Part shown: positions 1 through 5,312 of the stretch, piece by piece
Layout: the number at the start of each line of letters is the position of its first letter
How positions within the stretch are numbered: position 1 is the stretch's first letter
From: Ignavibacteria bacterium UBA2373
Lineage (GTDB): Bacteria > Bacteroidota > Ignavibacteria > Kapaibacteriales > UBA961
NCBI GenBank assembly: GCA_002344005.1
Contig: DDTD01000061.1
Location: forward strand, 42,391 to 52,724
DNA: 10,334 bases
Direction: 5' to 3'
Notes under the pieces: generated by a model
Database searches by the model: none
What the model was told of the DNA's origin: nothing
The model's input: the letters and a program-made list of their open reading frames with translations, nothing else
Position numbers and translations under genes: made by a program

Positions 1-56
1 CACAAAACTGTCATACGAAGCACTGAACCCGCCATTACGCCAAACCGCTGTTAGGT
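1..56 (-). other. attC-like site, partial (cut by window edge)
   Basis: The plus strand from 20 to 63 matches the right half of the complete attC-like site at 3622-3755. Both carry AAGCACT, AACC(C)GCC, A(T/A)(T/G)ACGC, AAACC and then a core beginning GTTAG. Here the core is GTTAGGT (50-56), which fits the integron consensus GTTRRRY exactly. On the minus strand this is the 5' half of the attC closing the large cassette, and it follows the stop codon of the barrel gene by about 65 bases. The complementary half should lie just outside the window at negative coordinates. Confidence 0.6.
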
Positions 57-123
57 GCTGGCCTTCTTGTTTTTCGTCCGACTAAGATACATTTTTTATG
101 TTTAAGTCAGTCGTTTTTTAAGT

Positions 124-1512
124 CTAAAATGCTTGTCCAATTCCGAAGTAAAACAGCCTATCTTCTTTTGAACGTCCGTAGTCAAACGATAAGATAGTGG
201 ATTGATTCCAAGCTATTCTCAGCCCACCGCCATAAGATGTTTTAATGTTTTTAAAGTTCAGGTCTTGCCAACGGTCTCTTACTGTTCCTGCGTCAAAGAA
301 TGGAGCAATGCCAAATGCAAATCTTTGTTTTCCTAATTTTGTTTCTGCTAGTCTTACTCTCAACTCAACATTTGTAAACCACATTGAACGAGCTAAAAAT
401 CGGTTGGCTCGGTAGCCACGCAATGATTGTCTGCCACCTAATGCATTGATACTTCCTTCGGGACTCCATTGGTCTTGAAATTCAAAAAATGGGGCATTGT
501 TTCCGAAAATATTTCCTGCTCCAAAACGTCCTGCTAAAACTGTCCGTTTACCAACTGGTATTTTTTGATAGGCTCGTCCTTGAATGAAAAATTTATCAAA
601 ATCAAACTGCGAACCAATGTATTTGCTTGAATATTCATTGGCAATTTCAAAGTAGTATCCTTTCGTAGGGTCGGGTTCAAAATCTCTTGTGTCAAAAATT
701 AAAGCTGTTTGGATTATTGAAACCCAACCACCGTCAACACCTGAAATTAATCCGTCTTGAAAATCTCGTCTTAAAAGCGAAATGCCGTTTGGTGCTGTTG
801 TAGTTTGCCCCGTTATCGGGTCAATAGCTTCTGCTTCCATTCCTTCAAAAGTGGCGTAACTCAAATGTTGAATTTCATAACCGCCCATTATCCGCCATTT
901 TCCTTTTCCAAGTGCGTAATCGGCTTTCAAATTGAGCATATATTCGGTTTCCCTAAATCGGTTTGATAACGCATCTGTTACAAAATCAGCTTCTCCAACT
1001 CCACCTGGTCTTAATGTTTTTCTCGCTCTGTCAAATGCTGCATAAGTTGAAAAAGTTGTGTTTTCGTCAGATGGCAGGCGAAGTTGTCCGAGCGTAGATT
1101 CAGTTAGTCCAAAATAAAGGTTGGCTGGATTCTGTTGTGCTTTGAAATCTACTTTAAATCTCCAACGTGTTCCTTTGTAATAAGGAACATCCAGTTTTAA
1201 AATTAATTCTCTTGCATTTGAAGTGTAATAAGCAGCATTGGCTGTAAGTTTCATTAAATATGGTGTGTAAGGGAACAAAGGGTTATCTCGGTTGCCATTC
1301 CAATAAATGTTTGTTCTTGCACCAAAGCCAAATCCCGTAACTGGGTCGGAAGAAAAGTCTGGAATACCCGTAATAAATGTTCCTTCTTTCTTTTTTTCAA
1401 GGTCAGCATCTGACATTCTTTTCGATTTGATGAATGAAAGACTGTCTTTTTCTTGAGCCTTAACGATTGTGATTGAAAACAGAATGAACAGAGTTGCTAT
1501 TATACGCTTCAT
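124..1512 (-). CDS. Omp85-superfamily outer-membrane beta-barrel protein without POTRA domains
   Basis: A 462-aa protein that begins with a clear signal peptide (MKRIIATLFILFSITIVKAQ, cleavage near residue 20) and ends in phenylalanine, as outer-membrane barrels usually do. After a short N-terminal part come amphipathic strands typical of a bacterial surface antigen/Omp85 barrel. Hallmarks are DTRDFEPDPTKG (about 274-285), the (D/N)TRD...P..G motif of BamA-type barrels, and GGRQSLRGYRANRF (about 359-372), whose RGY matches the conserved VRGY/F of barrel strand-loop L6. No POTRA repeats fit in the first 50 residues, so this is not BamA itself. Small POTRA-less Omp85-like barrels are common in Bacteroidota and their roles are mostly unknown; lipid or small-molecule passage is a guess. 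It is the last gene of the cassette, 68 bases after the sensor kinase gene, and has its own copy of the putative regulator box. It is probably the output of the two-component system. Confidence 0.85.
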   Translation of the reverse strand: MKRIIATLFILFSITIVKAQEKDSLSFIKSKRMSDADLEKKKEGTFITGIPDFSSDPVTGFGFGARTNIYWNGNRDNPLFPYTPYLMKLTANAAYYTSNARELILKLDVPYYKGTRWRFKVDFKAQQNPANLYFGLTESTLGQLRLPSDENTTFSTYAAFDRARKTLRPGGVGEADFVTDALSNRFRETEYMLNLKADYALGKGKWRIMGGYEIQHLSYATFEGMEAEAIDPITGQTTTAPNGISLLRRDFQDGLISGVDGGWVSIIQTALIFDTRDFEPDPTKGYYFEIANEYSSKYIGSQFDFDKFFIQGRAYQKIPVGKRTVLAGRFGAGNIFGNNAPFFEFQDQWSPEGSINALGGRQSLRGYRANRFLARSMWFTNVELRVRLAETKLGKQRFAFGIAPFFDAGTVRDRWQDLNFKNIKTSYGGGLRIAWNQSTILSFDYGRSKEDRLFYFGIGQAF

Positions 1513-1557
1513 AAATTTGAGATAATTTTTAAGTTACCTTGCAAAGCTCCGAAGCGA

Positions 1558-1575
1558 TTTAGAAGAAATTTTGAA
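1558..1575 (-). promoter_or_regulatory. PhoB-box-like direct repeat upstream of the barrel gene
   Basis: On the plus strand this reads TTTAGAA-GAAA-TTTTGAA: two 7-bp direct repeats separated by 4 bp, an 11-bp period. It lies just past the kinase stop codon and 46-63 bases before the barrel start codon. The same composite element occurs upstream of the regulator gene at 3560-3577. OmpR/PhoB-family regulators bind tandem direct repeats with this spacing, so this is a candidate binding site for the regulator at 2864-3538. A possible TTTG -33 element on the minus strand (1545-1542) lies 12 bases downstream of the box. Confidence 0.45.
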
Positions 1576-1580
1576 TTGCT

Positions 1581-2867
1581 CTAAAAGTTGATTTTAAAAG
1601 TGTGTGTTTCTTGATGAAATTCATAGGCTATTGTCCATTGATGTCTTTTGCATATTTGCTCAACAATAGCCAACCCAAGACCACTTCCTGAAGATTGGTC
1701 TGAATGTTTTTTAAATCGTTTAAATAGATTTTCCGTTTCTAAGGCTTTCATTCCTGAATTGCTGATAAACAAGCCTGTTTTGCTCAACGAAATTCTTACA
1801 ATGCCATTTTGTGAATTGTGCCTTATTGCATTTAAAAGTAAATTGCTAATGAGAATATCAATTAAAATTTTGTTTCCTGTAATGAAAAAGTCTTTTTCTA
1901 TTTCAGTTTGAATGCTCAATTTTTTGTTTGCAAAATGCTCTTTGAATTGCTCCAAACATTGTTCTATCAATTCGCTTAGGTTTATTATTTCGCTGCCGTC
2001 AAATTGATGATTTTCAATTTTTGCGAGAAGGAGAAGATTTTTATTGATTCGCGAAACTCTCGTTAATGCTTTATTAATATCTTCTATTATTTGATACTGC
2101 CTATCTGTTAAGGTTTCTTTTTGCAGAAGTATGTCCAATTTATTTTTGATGATTGCCAAAGGGGTTTGTAGTTCGTGTGAAGCATTTTCGGTAAACTCTT
2201 TTTGGGTCTTGTAAACGGAAATGGTGTGTTCAATCAGCTTATTCAATGCTTCATTTAATTCCTGAAATTCAAGAATATTTGAGTTTTCAAACGTAATACT
2301 GGTCTGTGAATTTAGATTAAAAGCTTTTAACCTTGTCAAGGTGTTTTTAAACGGTTGCCATAATTTTACTGATAATCTTCTATTAAGAATCAGAAAACCA
2401 ACAACTAAAATCACGAAAAAGAAAAACGTAAGTATGGCGATAGCAACAACGGTTTCTTCGGTTTCTTCTACATTGGTTTCAACAGTCAATAAATAGGCTT
2501 CTCCGTTTATTTCAATTACCCTTGAAAGCCCCCTAAATCGGTCAATATCTTCGTGTGCCGCATAGGGATTTTTTCTTAAAACCGTATAAGTGCTGTCTTT
2601 TCTGTTCTTGTCTAAAGTAGTTTTTTGCAAGTTTGTTCCGGGTTGAATTTTGTTCCAAAGCACGATACTTTGATTCAATTCAGTTACGGTTAATTCCAAT
2701 TTATTCAGTTCATTTTCGGTTCTGTCGGCTACAATTTCATTGTGTTCGTCTAATTCTCTTAGCCAAATGCTATCCACTAAATAGTAATACGCAGGAACAC
2801 TTGTTGCTAAAACAATAAGTGCGTAAATGGTGAATGATTTAAGCGATTTGTTTAGTAATTTATTCAT
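1581..2867 (-). CDS. Membrane sensor histidine kinase of a two-component system
   Basis: A 428-aa inner-membrane kinase predicted to autophosphorylate on histidine and pass the phosphate to the neighbouring regulator. Numbered from the ATG at 2867: transmembrane segment 1 about 10-30, a periplasmic sensor region of roughly 105 residues, transmembrane segment 2 about 139-161, then a HAMP-like linker. The HisKA H-box is ENASHELQTPLAII with phospho-acceptor H231. The HATPase_c domain has an N-box (NLLLNAIRHN, N342 and N346), a G1 box reading ISNSG, an FKRF F-box and GSGLGLAIV (394 onward). The G1 box has N where D is usual; this variant occurs in other kinases and I do not read it as inactivation. 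The chosen start overlaps the regulator stop as ATGA (2864-2867), which implies translational coupling. An in-frame ATG at 2876 would add three residues. The sensor domain resembles nothing I can name, so the signal is unknown. Confidence 0.9.
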   Translation of the reverse strand: MNKLLNKSLKSFTIYALIVLATSVPAYYYLVDSIWLRELDEHNEIVADRTENELNKLELTVTELNQSIVLWNKIQPGTNLQKTTLDKNRKDSTYTVLRKNPYAAHEDIDRFRGLSRVIEINGEAYLLTVETNVEETEETVVAIAILTFFFFVILVVGFLILNRRLSVKLWQPFKNTLTRLKAFNLNSQTSITFENSNILEFQELNEALNKLIEHTISVYKTQKEFTENASHELQTPLAIIKNKLDILLQKETLTDRQYQIIEDINKALTRVSRINKNLLLLAKIENHQFDGSEIINLSELIEQCLEQFKEHFANKKLSIQTEIEKDFFITGNKILIDILISNLLLNAIRHNSQNGIVRISLSKTGLFISNSGMKALETENLFKRFKKHSDQSSGSGLGLAIVEQICKRHQWTIAYEFHQETHTFKINF

Positions 2868-3538
2868 CCTTCCCATTTATAACCTGTTCCGTAAACAGTC
2901 TTTAAATAACTTTCGCATCCTGCTTCACTCAATTTCTTTTTTAAGTTTTTGATATGAGCGTAAACAAAATCGTGATTGTCCAACATATCTGCAAAATCGC
3001 CTGAAAGATGCTCAGCCAAGGTGCTTTTTGAAATTACTCTGTTTTTATTTCCGACAAAGTAGAGCAGTAAATCAAATTCTTTTTTGGTCAGAATAACGGG
3101 GTGATTATGAACTGAAATAGTCTTTGCAAGTAAGTCTATTTCTAATTCATTTTGTCGAACGGTATTTGAATTCCCAAATTGTTTTCTACGGATAACGGAG
3201 TAAATCCTTGCTGCTAATTCCGAAAGATGAAAAGGCTTTGTCAAGTAGTCGTCTGCACCAATTTGAAGTCCTTTTATTTTGTCGTCTAATGCGTTTTTTG
3301 CAGAAATAATAATTACTCCGTCTTGTTTGTCTTGTCTTTTGAGTTCTTCTAAAATATTCATTCCGTTGCCGTCTGGCAACATAATGTCTAATAAGATGCA
3401 ATCGTAATGAAATGATTCGATTTTCTCCAATGCTTGATTATAAGTTCGGGCAAACTCACACAAATAGTTTTCTTCCGAAAGATATTCGGAGATGCTGTCG
3501 GCAAGTTCGTTTTCGTCTTCTATAATCAGTATTTTCAT
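2864..3538 (-). CDS. OmpR/PhoB-family response regulator
   Basis: A 224-aa cytoplasmic DNA-binding regulator. The receiver domain (about 1-115) has the acidic pocket IIEDE (E7, D8), phospho-acceptor D51 in LLDIMLPDGNG, S79 in IIISAKNA and K101 in LTKPF. The C-terminal winged-helix domain (about 125-224) has the usual recognition region followed by VYAHIKNLKKKL and the terminal hairpin TVYGTGYKW. Length and layout are normal for the family. The ATG at 3538 gives the canonical MKILIIEDE start. It is the first gene of the cassette operon and overlaps the kinase gene by 4 bp. A candidate binding box sits 22-39 bases before its start codon, suggesting autoregulation. Bacteroidota have many such pairs; I cannot assign it to a named system. 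Confidence 0.92.
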   Translation of the reverse strand: MKILIIEDENELADSISEYLSEENYLCEFARTYNQALEKIESFHYDCILLDIMLPDGNGMNILEELKRQDKQDGVIIISAKNALDDKIKGLQIGADDYLTKPFHLSELAARIYSVIRRKQFGNSNTVRQNELEIDLLAKTISVHNHPVILTKKEFDLLLYFVGNKNRVISKSTLAEHLSGDFADMLDNHDFVYAHIKNLKKKLSEAGCESYLKTVYGTGYKWEG

Positions 3539-3542
3539 TTGT

Positions 3543-3577
3543 CAAAGTTACCATTTCAATTTTGAAGAAATTTAGAA
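3543..3577 (-). promoter_or_regulatory. Putative promoter and PhoB-box-like element of the two-component operon
   Basis: The plus strand 3560-3577 reads TTTTGAA-GAAA-TTTAGAA. Over 21 bases (3559-3579 against 1557-1577) it matches the element upstream of the barrel gene at 19 positions, and the two differences are a reciprocal A/T swap. On the minus strand it is followed after 9 bases by TAACTTTG (3550-3543), a full match to the Bacteroidota -7 consensus TAnnTTTG. The box therefore covers roughly where a -33 element would be, as in regulator-dependent promoters. The -7 element is only 4 bases from the ATG, so a transcript from it would be almost leaderless, which weakens the promoter call. GGTAACTT also follows the box at the barrel gene, 12 bases further away. 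Confidence 0.4.
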
Positions 3578-3621
3578 TTTGGTTGTCGATTTGTCTCGGT
3601 GGTGTCGTTCTTTAGGCTTGC

Positions 3622-3755
3622 ACCTAACGTTAAGAGGCTTTGCGTTCGTTGGCGTTTAGAATTACTGAAATTAAAAATAATCACAAATGAAAGTTAGAAA
3701 ACAAAAACTTAAAAATAAGCACTTAACCGCCAATGACGCAAAACCTGTGTTAGCG
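3622..3755 (-). other. attC-like recombination site, complete (134 bp)
   Basis: The plus strand runs from ACCTAAC (3622-3628, exact RYYYAAC core) to GTTAGCG (3749-3755, one base off GTTRRRY). Between them the arms pair: AGG 3635-3637 with CCT 3744-3746, TTTGCGT 3639-3645 with ACGCAAA 3736-3742, and TTGGCG 3649-3654 with CGCCAA 3728-3733. The left arm has one extra unpaired base between the two inner stems (TCG against TG), like the extrahelical bases that set strand choice in true attC sites. The central loop is about 73 bases. The length lies within the range of known attC sites (roughly 57-141 bp). Its two outer cores do not match each other fully, as expected for a hybrid site in an array, since each core matches the far end of its own cassette instead. 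Confidence 0.65.
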
Positions 3756-3843
3756 GTAGTGCCTACTTGTAACCACTTTTGGAAAATGGTTACTAAAGAT
3801 TATTATAAATGTTCGTGGTGTGATTTAAAGCATTACCGCTAAC
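3628..3843. mobile_element. Minimal cassette next to the recombinase
   Basis: Inverted cores GTTAGCGGTAGTGC (3749-3762) and GCATTACCGCTAAC (3830-3843) match at 13 of 14 positions and enclose only about 70 bases. Together with the attC-like site at 3622-3755 they form a unit of about 215 bp, the first in the array from the recombinase side. It contains no minus-strand gene. The only coding candidate is the small plus-strand ORF at 3687-3842, which runs against the direction of the array. It may be a nearly empty cassette or a degraded one. Confidence 0.45.
3687..3842 (+). CDS. Small zinc-ribbon-like ORF running through the attC-like site (51 aa)
   Basis: ATG at 3687 and TAA at 3840-3842 give a 51-residue basic peptide. 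Residues 26-51 contain PTCNHFWK...DYYKCSWCDLKHYR, with C28, H30, C42 and C45 as possible zinc ligands in a short zinc-ribbon-like pattern. The first 21 codons lie in the loop and right arm of the attC-like site. The predicted exchange point G|TTAGCG (3749/3750) falls exactly between codons 21 and 22, and the stop codon is inside the next core (CGCTAAC). The start has no clear ribosome-binding site; an in-frame GTG at 3759 or ATG at 3786 could start a shorter form. It could instead be a remnant of a longer zinc-ribbon gene or a chance ORF. I recognise no named family. Confidence 0.35.
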   Translation: MKVRKQKLKNKHLTANDAKPVLAVVPTCNHFWKMVTKDYYKCSWCDLKHYR

Positions 3844-3872
3844 TCTCGTATTGACGCAAAACGTCGTTGATT
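3837..3872 (-). other. Candidate attI or collapsed attC junction
   Basis: The core CGCTAAC (3837-3843) marks the recombinase-side end of the first cassette. Beyond it the plus strand has TGACGCAAAAC (3852-3862), identical to 3734-3744 of the complete attC-like site, and then GTTGATT (3866-3872) at about where a second core would be. There is no long loop and no matching left arm, so the site is short and mostly lacks inverted symmetry, as attI sites do. GACG-CAAAA-CGTC (3853-3865) is a small local hairpin. It is about 205 bases from the recombinase stop codon. An attC that lost its left arm and loop is an equally good reading. The sequence from 3873 to 3977 shows nothing else I can support. 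Confidence 0.35.
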
Positions 3873-3977
3873 TCCTCAAAACTACAAAACTTTGTGTATC
3901 TATCCAAATATGAGCAAGGGAAATTTTTCTATGCCGTAATGAGAACAGTGCTTTAGTGATTCGTTGCTCTGCTCATT

Positions 3978-4010
3978 CAATACAAAATGCGCAATGCGTA
4001 TTTTGTATTG
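3978..4010. repeat. 33-bp palindrome, copy 1
   Basis: The left arm CAATACAAAATGCGCA and right arm TGCGTATTTTGTATTG flank a single central A. They are complementary at 15 of 16 positions; the exception is a G opposite T, which could wobble-pair. It differs from copy 2 at one base only. The two copies are separated by 36 bases (4011-4046), giving a 69-bp period. Function unknown. Confidence 0.85.
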
Positions 4011-4046
4011 TTTACTATGTTCTTGCTTGCGTTTTTGTCACTTTTT

Positions 4047-4079
4047 CAATACAAAATGCGCAATGCGCATTTTGTATTG
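4047..4079. repeat. 33-bp perfect palindrome, copy 2, abutting the recombinase stop codon
   Basis: The 16-bp arms CAATACAAAATGCGCA and TGCGCATTTTGTATTG are perfectly complementary around one central A. The palindrome begins at the first base after the recombinase stop codon (4082-4080 on the minus strand). Neither strand has a T-run after the stem, so it is not a standard intrinsic terminator, though it may still protect the mRNA 3' end. A binding site for the recombinase or an accessory protein, or a trace of an insertion end, is also possible. Confidence 0.85.
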
Positions 4080-5147
4080 TCAGCCCATCAAATCAAGAGG
4101 ACTTTTGATCTTGCTGATACTCTTATCAGTAACATGTGTATAGCGAAGAGTCGTTTTCAAGTCACGATGCCCGAGCAGTTCTTGGATGAATCGGATGTCG
4201 GTGCCGTTTTCCAAAAGATGAGTAGCAAAGCTATGTCGTAGCCCATGTATGCCTACTTGTTTATGGATTTTTGCCTTCTTCAAAGCATCCTTGAAAACAG
4301 CTTGGGCACTTCTTATACTGTACTGGCCTCCATACTGCCCTTCAAAAAGGTATTCTTTCGGCTTATATTGTTTGTAATACTCGCGTAATTGATCTAAGAG
4401 AGAATCCGGTAAGTTTACATAGCGATCTTTTTTCCCTTTGCTGCGTTGAATAAAAACACGCATTGCATGAGAATCAATATCTGAAATTTTGATATTCACA
4501 AGCTCACTCACACGTAAGCCCATCCCATAGCATAATTTTATCATGGTGTTATGCTTAAGATTTTTTGTTACTTCAAAAAGTCGTTTGATTTCATCCACAT
4601 TGATACTTCTTGGTAAGATGCTTGCTTTCTTAGGGCGTGGAATATCAATGAAAAGAGTATCTCGCCCCATGACTTGCTCAAAATAAAACTTGATAGCATT
4701 GATCCTGCTGTGCAAAGTATTCTCCGAGAGTTTAAGTGTTGTAATACAGTATAAAAAGTAACTTCGTAACTTCTCAGTTGATAATTCATTGACATTATGA
4801 TGCTTAATAACCTTTAACAGTTGAGCAAATTCATTTGTATATGTTTTAATAGTGCTCTGGCTGTATGCTTTAAGCTGCAAAGTGTCAATAAATTTTTTCA
4901 TAGCAGGACGATTATTCTCATGGAATGAAATCATAAAATCAGTATCCGCTCTTGTTTTTTGAGTTAATCCGAACTTCTTTCTAAATTCTTTATTGTCTAT
5001 GACATACCATGCTTTTTTTGACTGACTCCACCGTACACCCGTAAGAGAACGTACCCATGTATTCAATGTAGTGTTGAATTCGAAGCGAATATAAATTACT
5101 TTCTTTTCCCTATGTAATCCGGGTTCAAATGTTATGGTATCATTCAT
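4080..5147 (-). CDS. XerD-like tyrosine recombinase (integrase), candidate integron-type
   Basis: A 355-aa DNA-cutting and rejoining enzyme. Residues 1-65 form an N-terminal domain (VRWSQSKKAWYVID at about 38-51) seen in many Bacteroidota integrases. A SAM-like core-binding domain follows (about 80-165), then the catalytic domain (about 180-345). All catalytic residues are visible: R212 (GLRVSEL), K237 (SKGKKDR), H301 and R304 (HGLRHSFATHLL), H327 (LLGH) and nucleophile Y336 (LRYTHV). The stretch between the K motif and HGLRH is short, without the extra segment that IntI integrases carry there, so by that criterion it is Xer-like. The C-terminal KIKSPLD nevertheless resembles the VRSPLD tail of IntI1. 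Start: ATG at 5147, with GAGG 7 bases upstream. The 165 bp upstream hold CACTAAAAT twice (5178-5186, 5266-5274) and no recognised operator. It probably acts on the neighbouring attC-like sites, which is inferred from position only. Confidence 0.9.
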   Translation of the reverse strand: MNDTITFEPGLHREKKVIYIRFEFNTTLNTWVRSLTGVRWSQSKKAWYVIDNKEFRKKFGLTQKTRADTDFMISFHENNRPAMKKFIDTLQLKAYSQSTIKTYTNEFAQLLKVIKHHNVNELSTEKLRSYFLYCITTLKLSENTLHSRINAIKFYFEQVMGRDTLFIDIPRPKKASILPRSINVDEIKRLFEVTKNLKHNTMIKLCYGMGLRVSELVNIKISDIDSHAMRVFIQRSKGKKDRYVNLPDSLLDQLREYYKQYKPKEYLFEGQYGGQYSIRSAQAVFKDALKKAKIHKQVGIHGLRHSFATHLLENGTDIRFIQELLGHRDLKTTLRYTHVTDKSISKIKSPLDLMG

Positions 5148-5312
5148 CTGCGTACCTCGTTTCCTTGATTGAATCTACACTAAAATAAGTGTTTTCTTTG
5201 AGGAATTTGTTCTATCTTTAGCTCTCTCATGTTCTATGCTGTGGATTCGCGCTAAGATATCATAGCACTAAAATTGAATAGAATACTGTATGAAAAGTTG
5301 TCCATCAACGTA

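Larger units (their letters stand above)
50..3628 (-). mobile_element. Large three-gene cassette (regulator-kinase-Omp85)
   Basis: The unit is bounded by GTTAGGTGCTGGCC (50-63) and GGCTTGCACCTAAC (3615-3628). These are inverted repeats of each other at 12 of 14 positions and share all of GTTAGGTGC. In integrons a cassette's leading core is complementary to the first core of its own attC, because both came from one site in the excised circle; this pattern is met here. The unit holds three minus-strand genes and no recognisable attC between them. At nearly 3.6 kb with three genes and its own probable promoters, it is much larger than the usual single-gene, promoterless cassette. Confidence 0.5.
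1..5147 (-). mobile_element. Integron-like element: tyrosine recombinase plus attC-like cassette array
   Basis: Seen: one tyrosine recombinase gene (4080-5147), then three places on its 3' side with integron-type core sequences (GTTAGGT at 50-56, ACCTAAC at 3622-3628, GTTAGCG at 3749-3755 and CGCTAAC at 3837-3843), two of them next to conserved inverted-repeat arms. Each unit starts and ends with mutually complementary cores, as cassettes do. The array runs in the same direction as the recombinase gene and lies downstream of its stop codon. That is opposite to class 1 integrons, where cassettes lie on the 5' side of intI; a reversed arrangement is known from Treponema denticola. Inference: this is an integron-like capture system. 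The left end is outside the window, so the number of cassettes is unknown. Nothing here shows that the recombinase acts on these sites; they could have been mobilised by an enzyme encoded elsewhere. Confidence 0.6.

Noticed and set aside
2..85. Open plus-strand frame through the partial attC at the left edge, ending at 83-85
   Set aside because: It is in a different frame from the ORF through the complete site and has no domain; it is probably the incidental open frame of an attC arm, and its start is outside the window.
3978..4079. Two 33-bp repeats with a 36-bp spacer, the dimensions of a minimal CRISPR array
   Set aside because: The repeats are full-length palindromes, there are only two, no cas gene is nearby, and they sit on a recombinase stop codon.
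4047..4079. Palindrome as an ordinary rho-independent terminator of the recombinase gene
   Set aside because: The stem is AT-rich at its base, and on the minus strand it is followed by AAAAAGTG rather than a T-run.
4080..5147. Calling the recombinase a true intI
   Set aside because: The IntI-specific segment before the HxLRH motif is not visible, so the integron link rests on the neighbouring sites only.
5178..5274. CACTAAAAT repeated at 5178-5186 and 5266-5274 upstream of the recombinase as an operator pair
   Set aside because: Nine AT-rich bases 88 bp apart can recur by chance and no matching regulator is evident.
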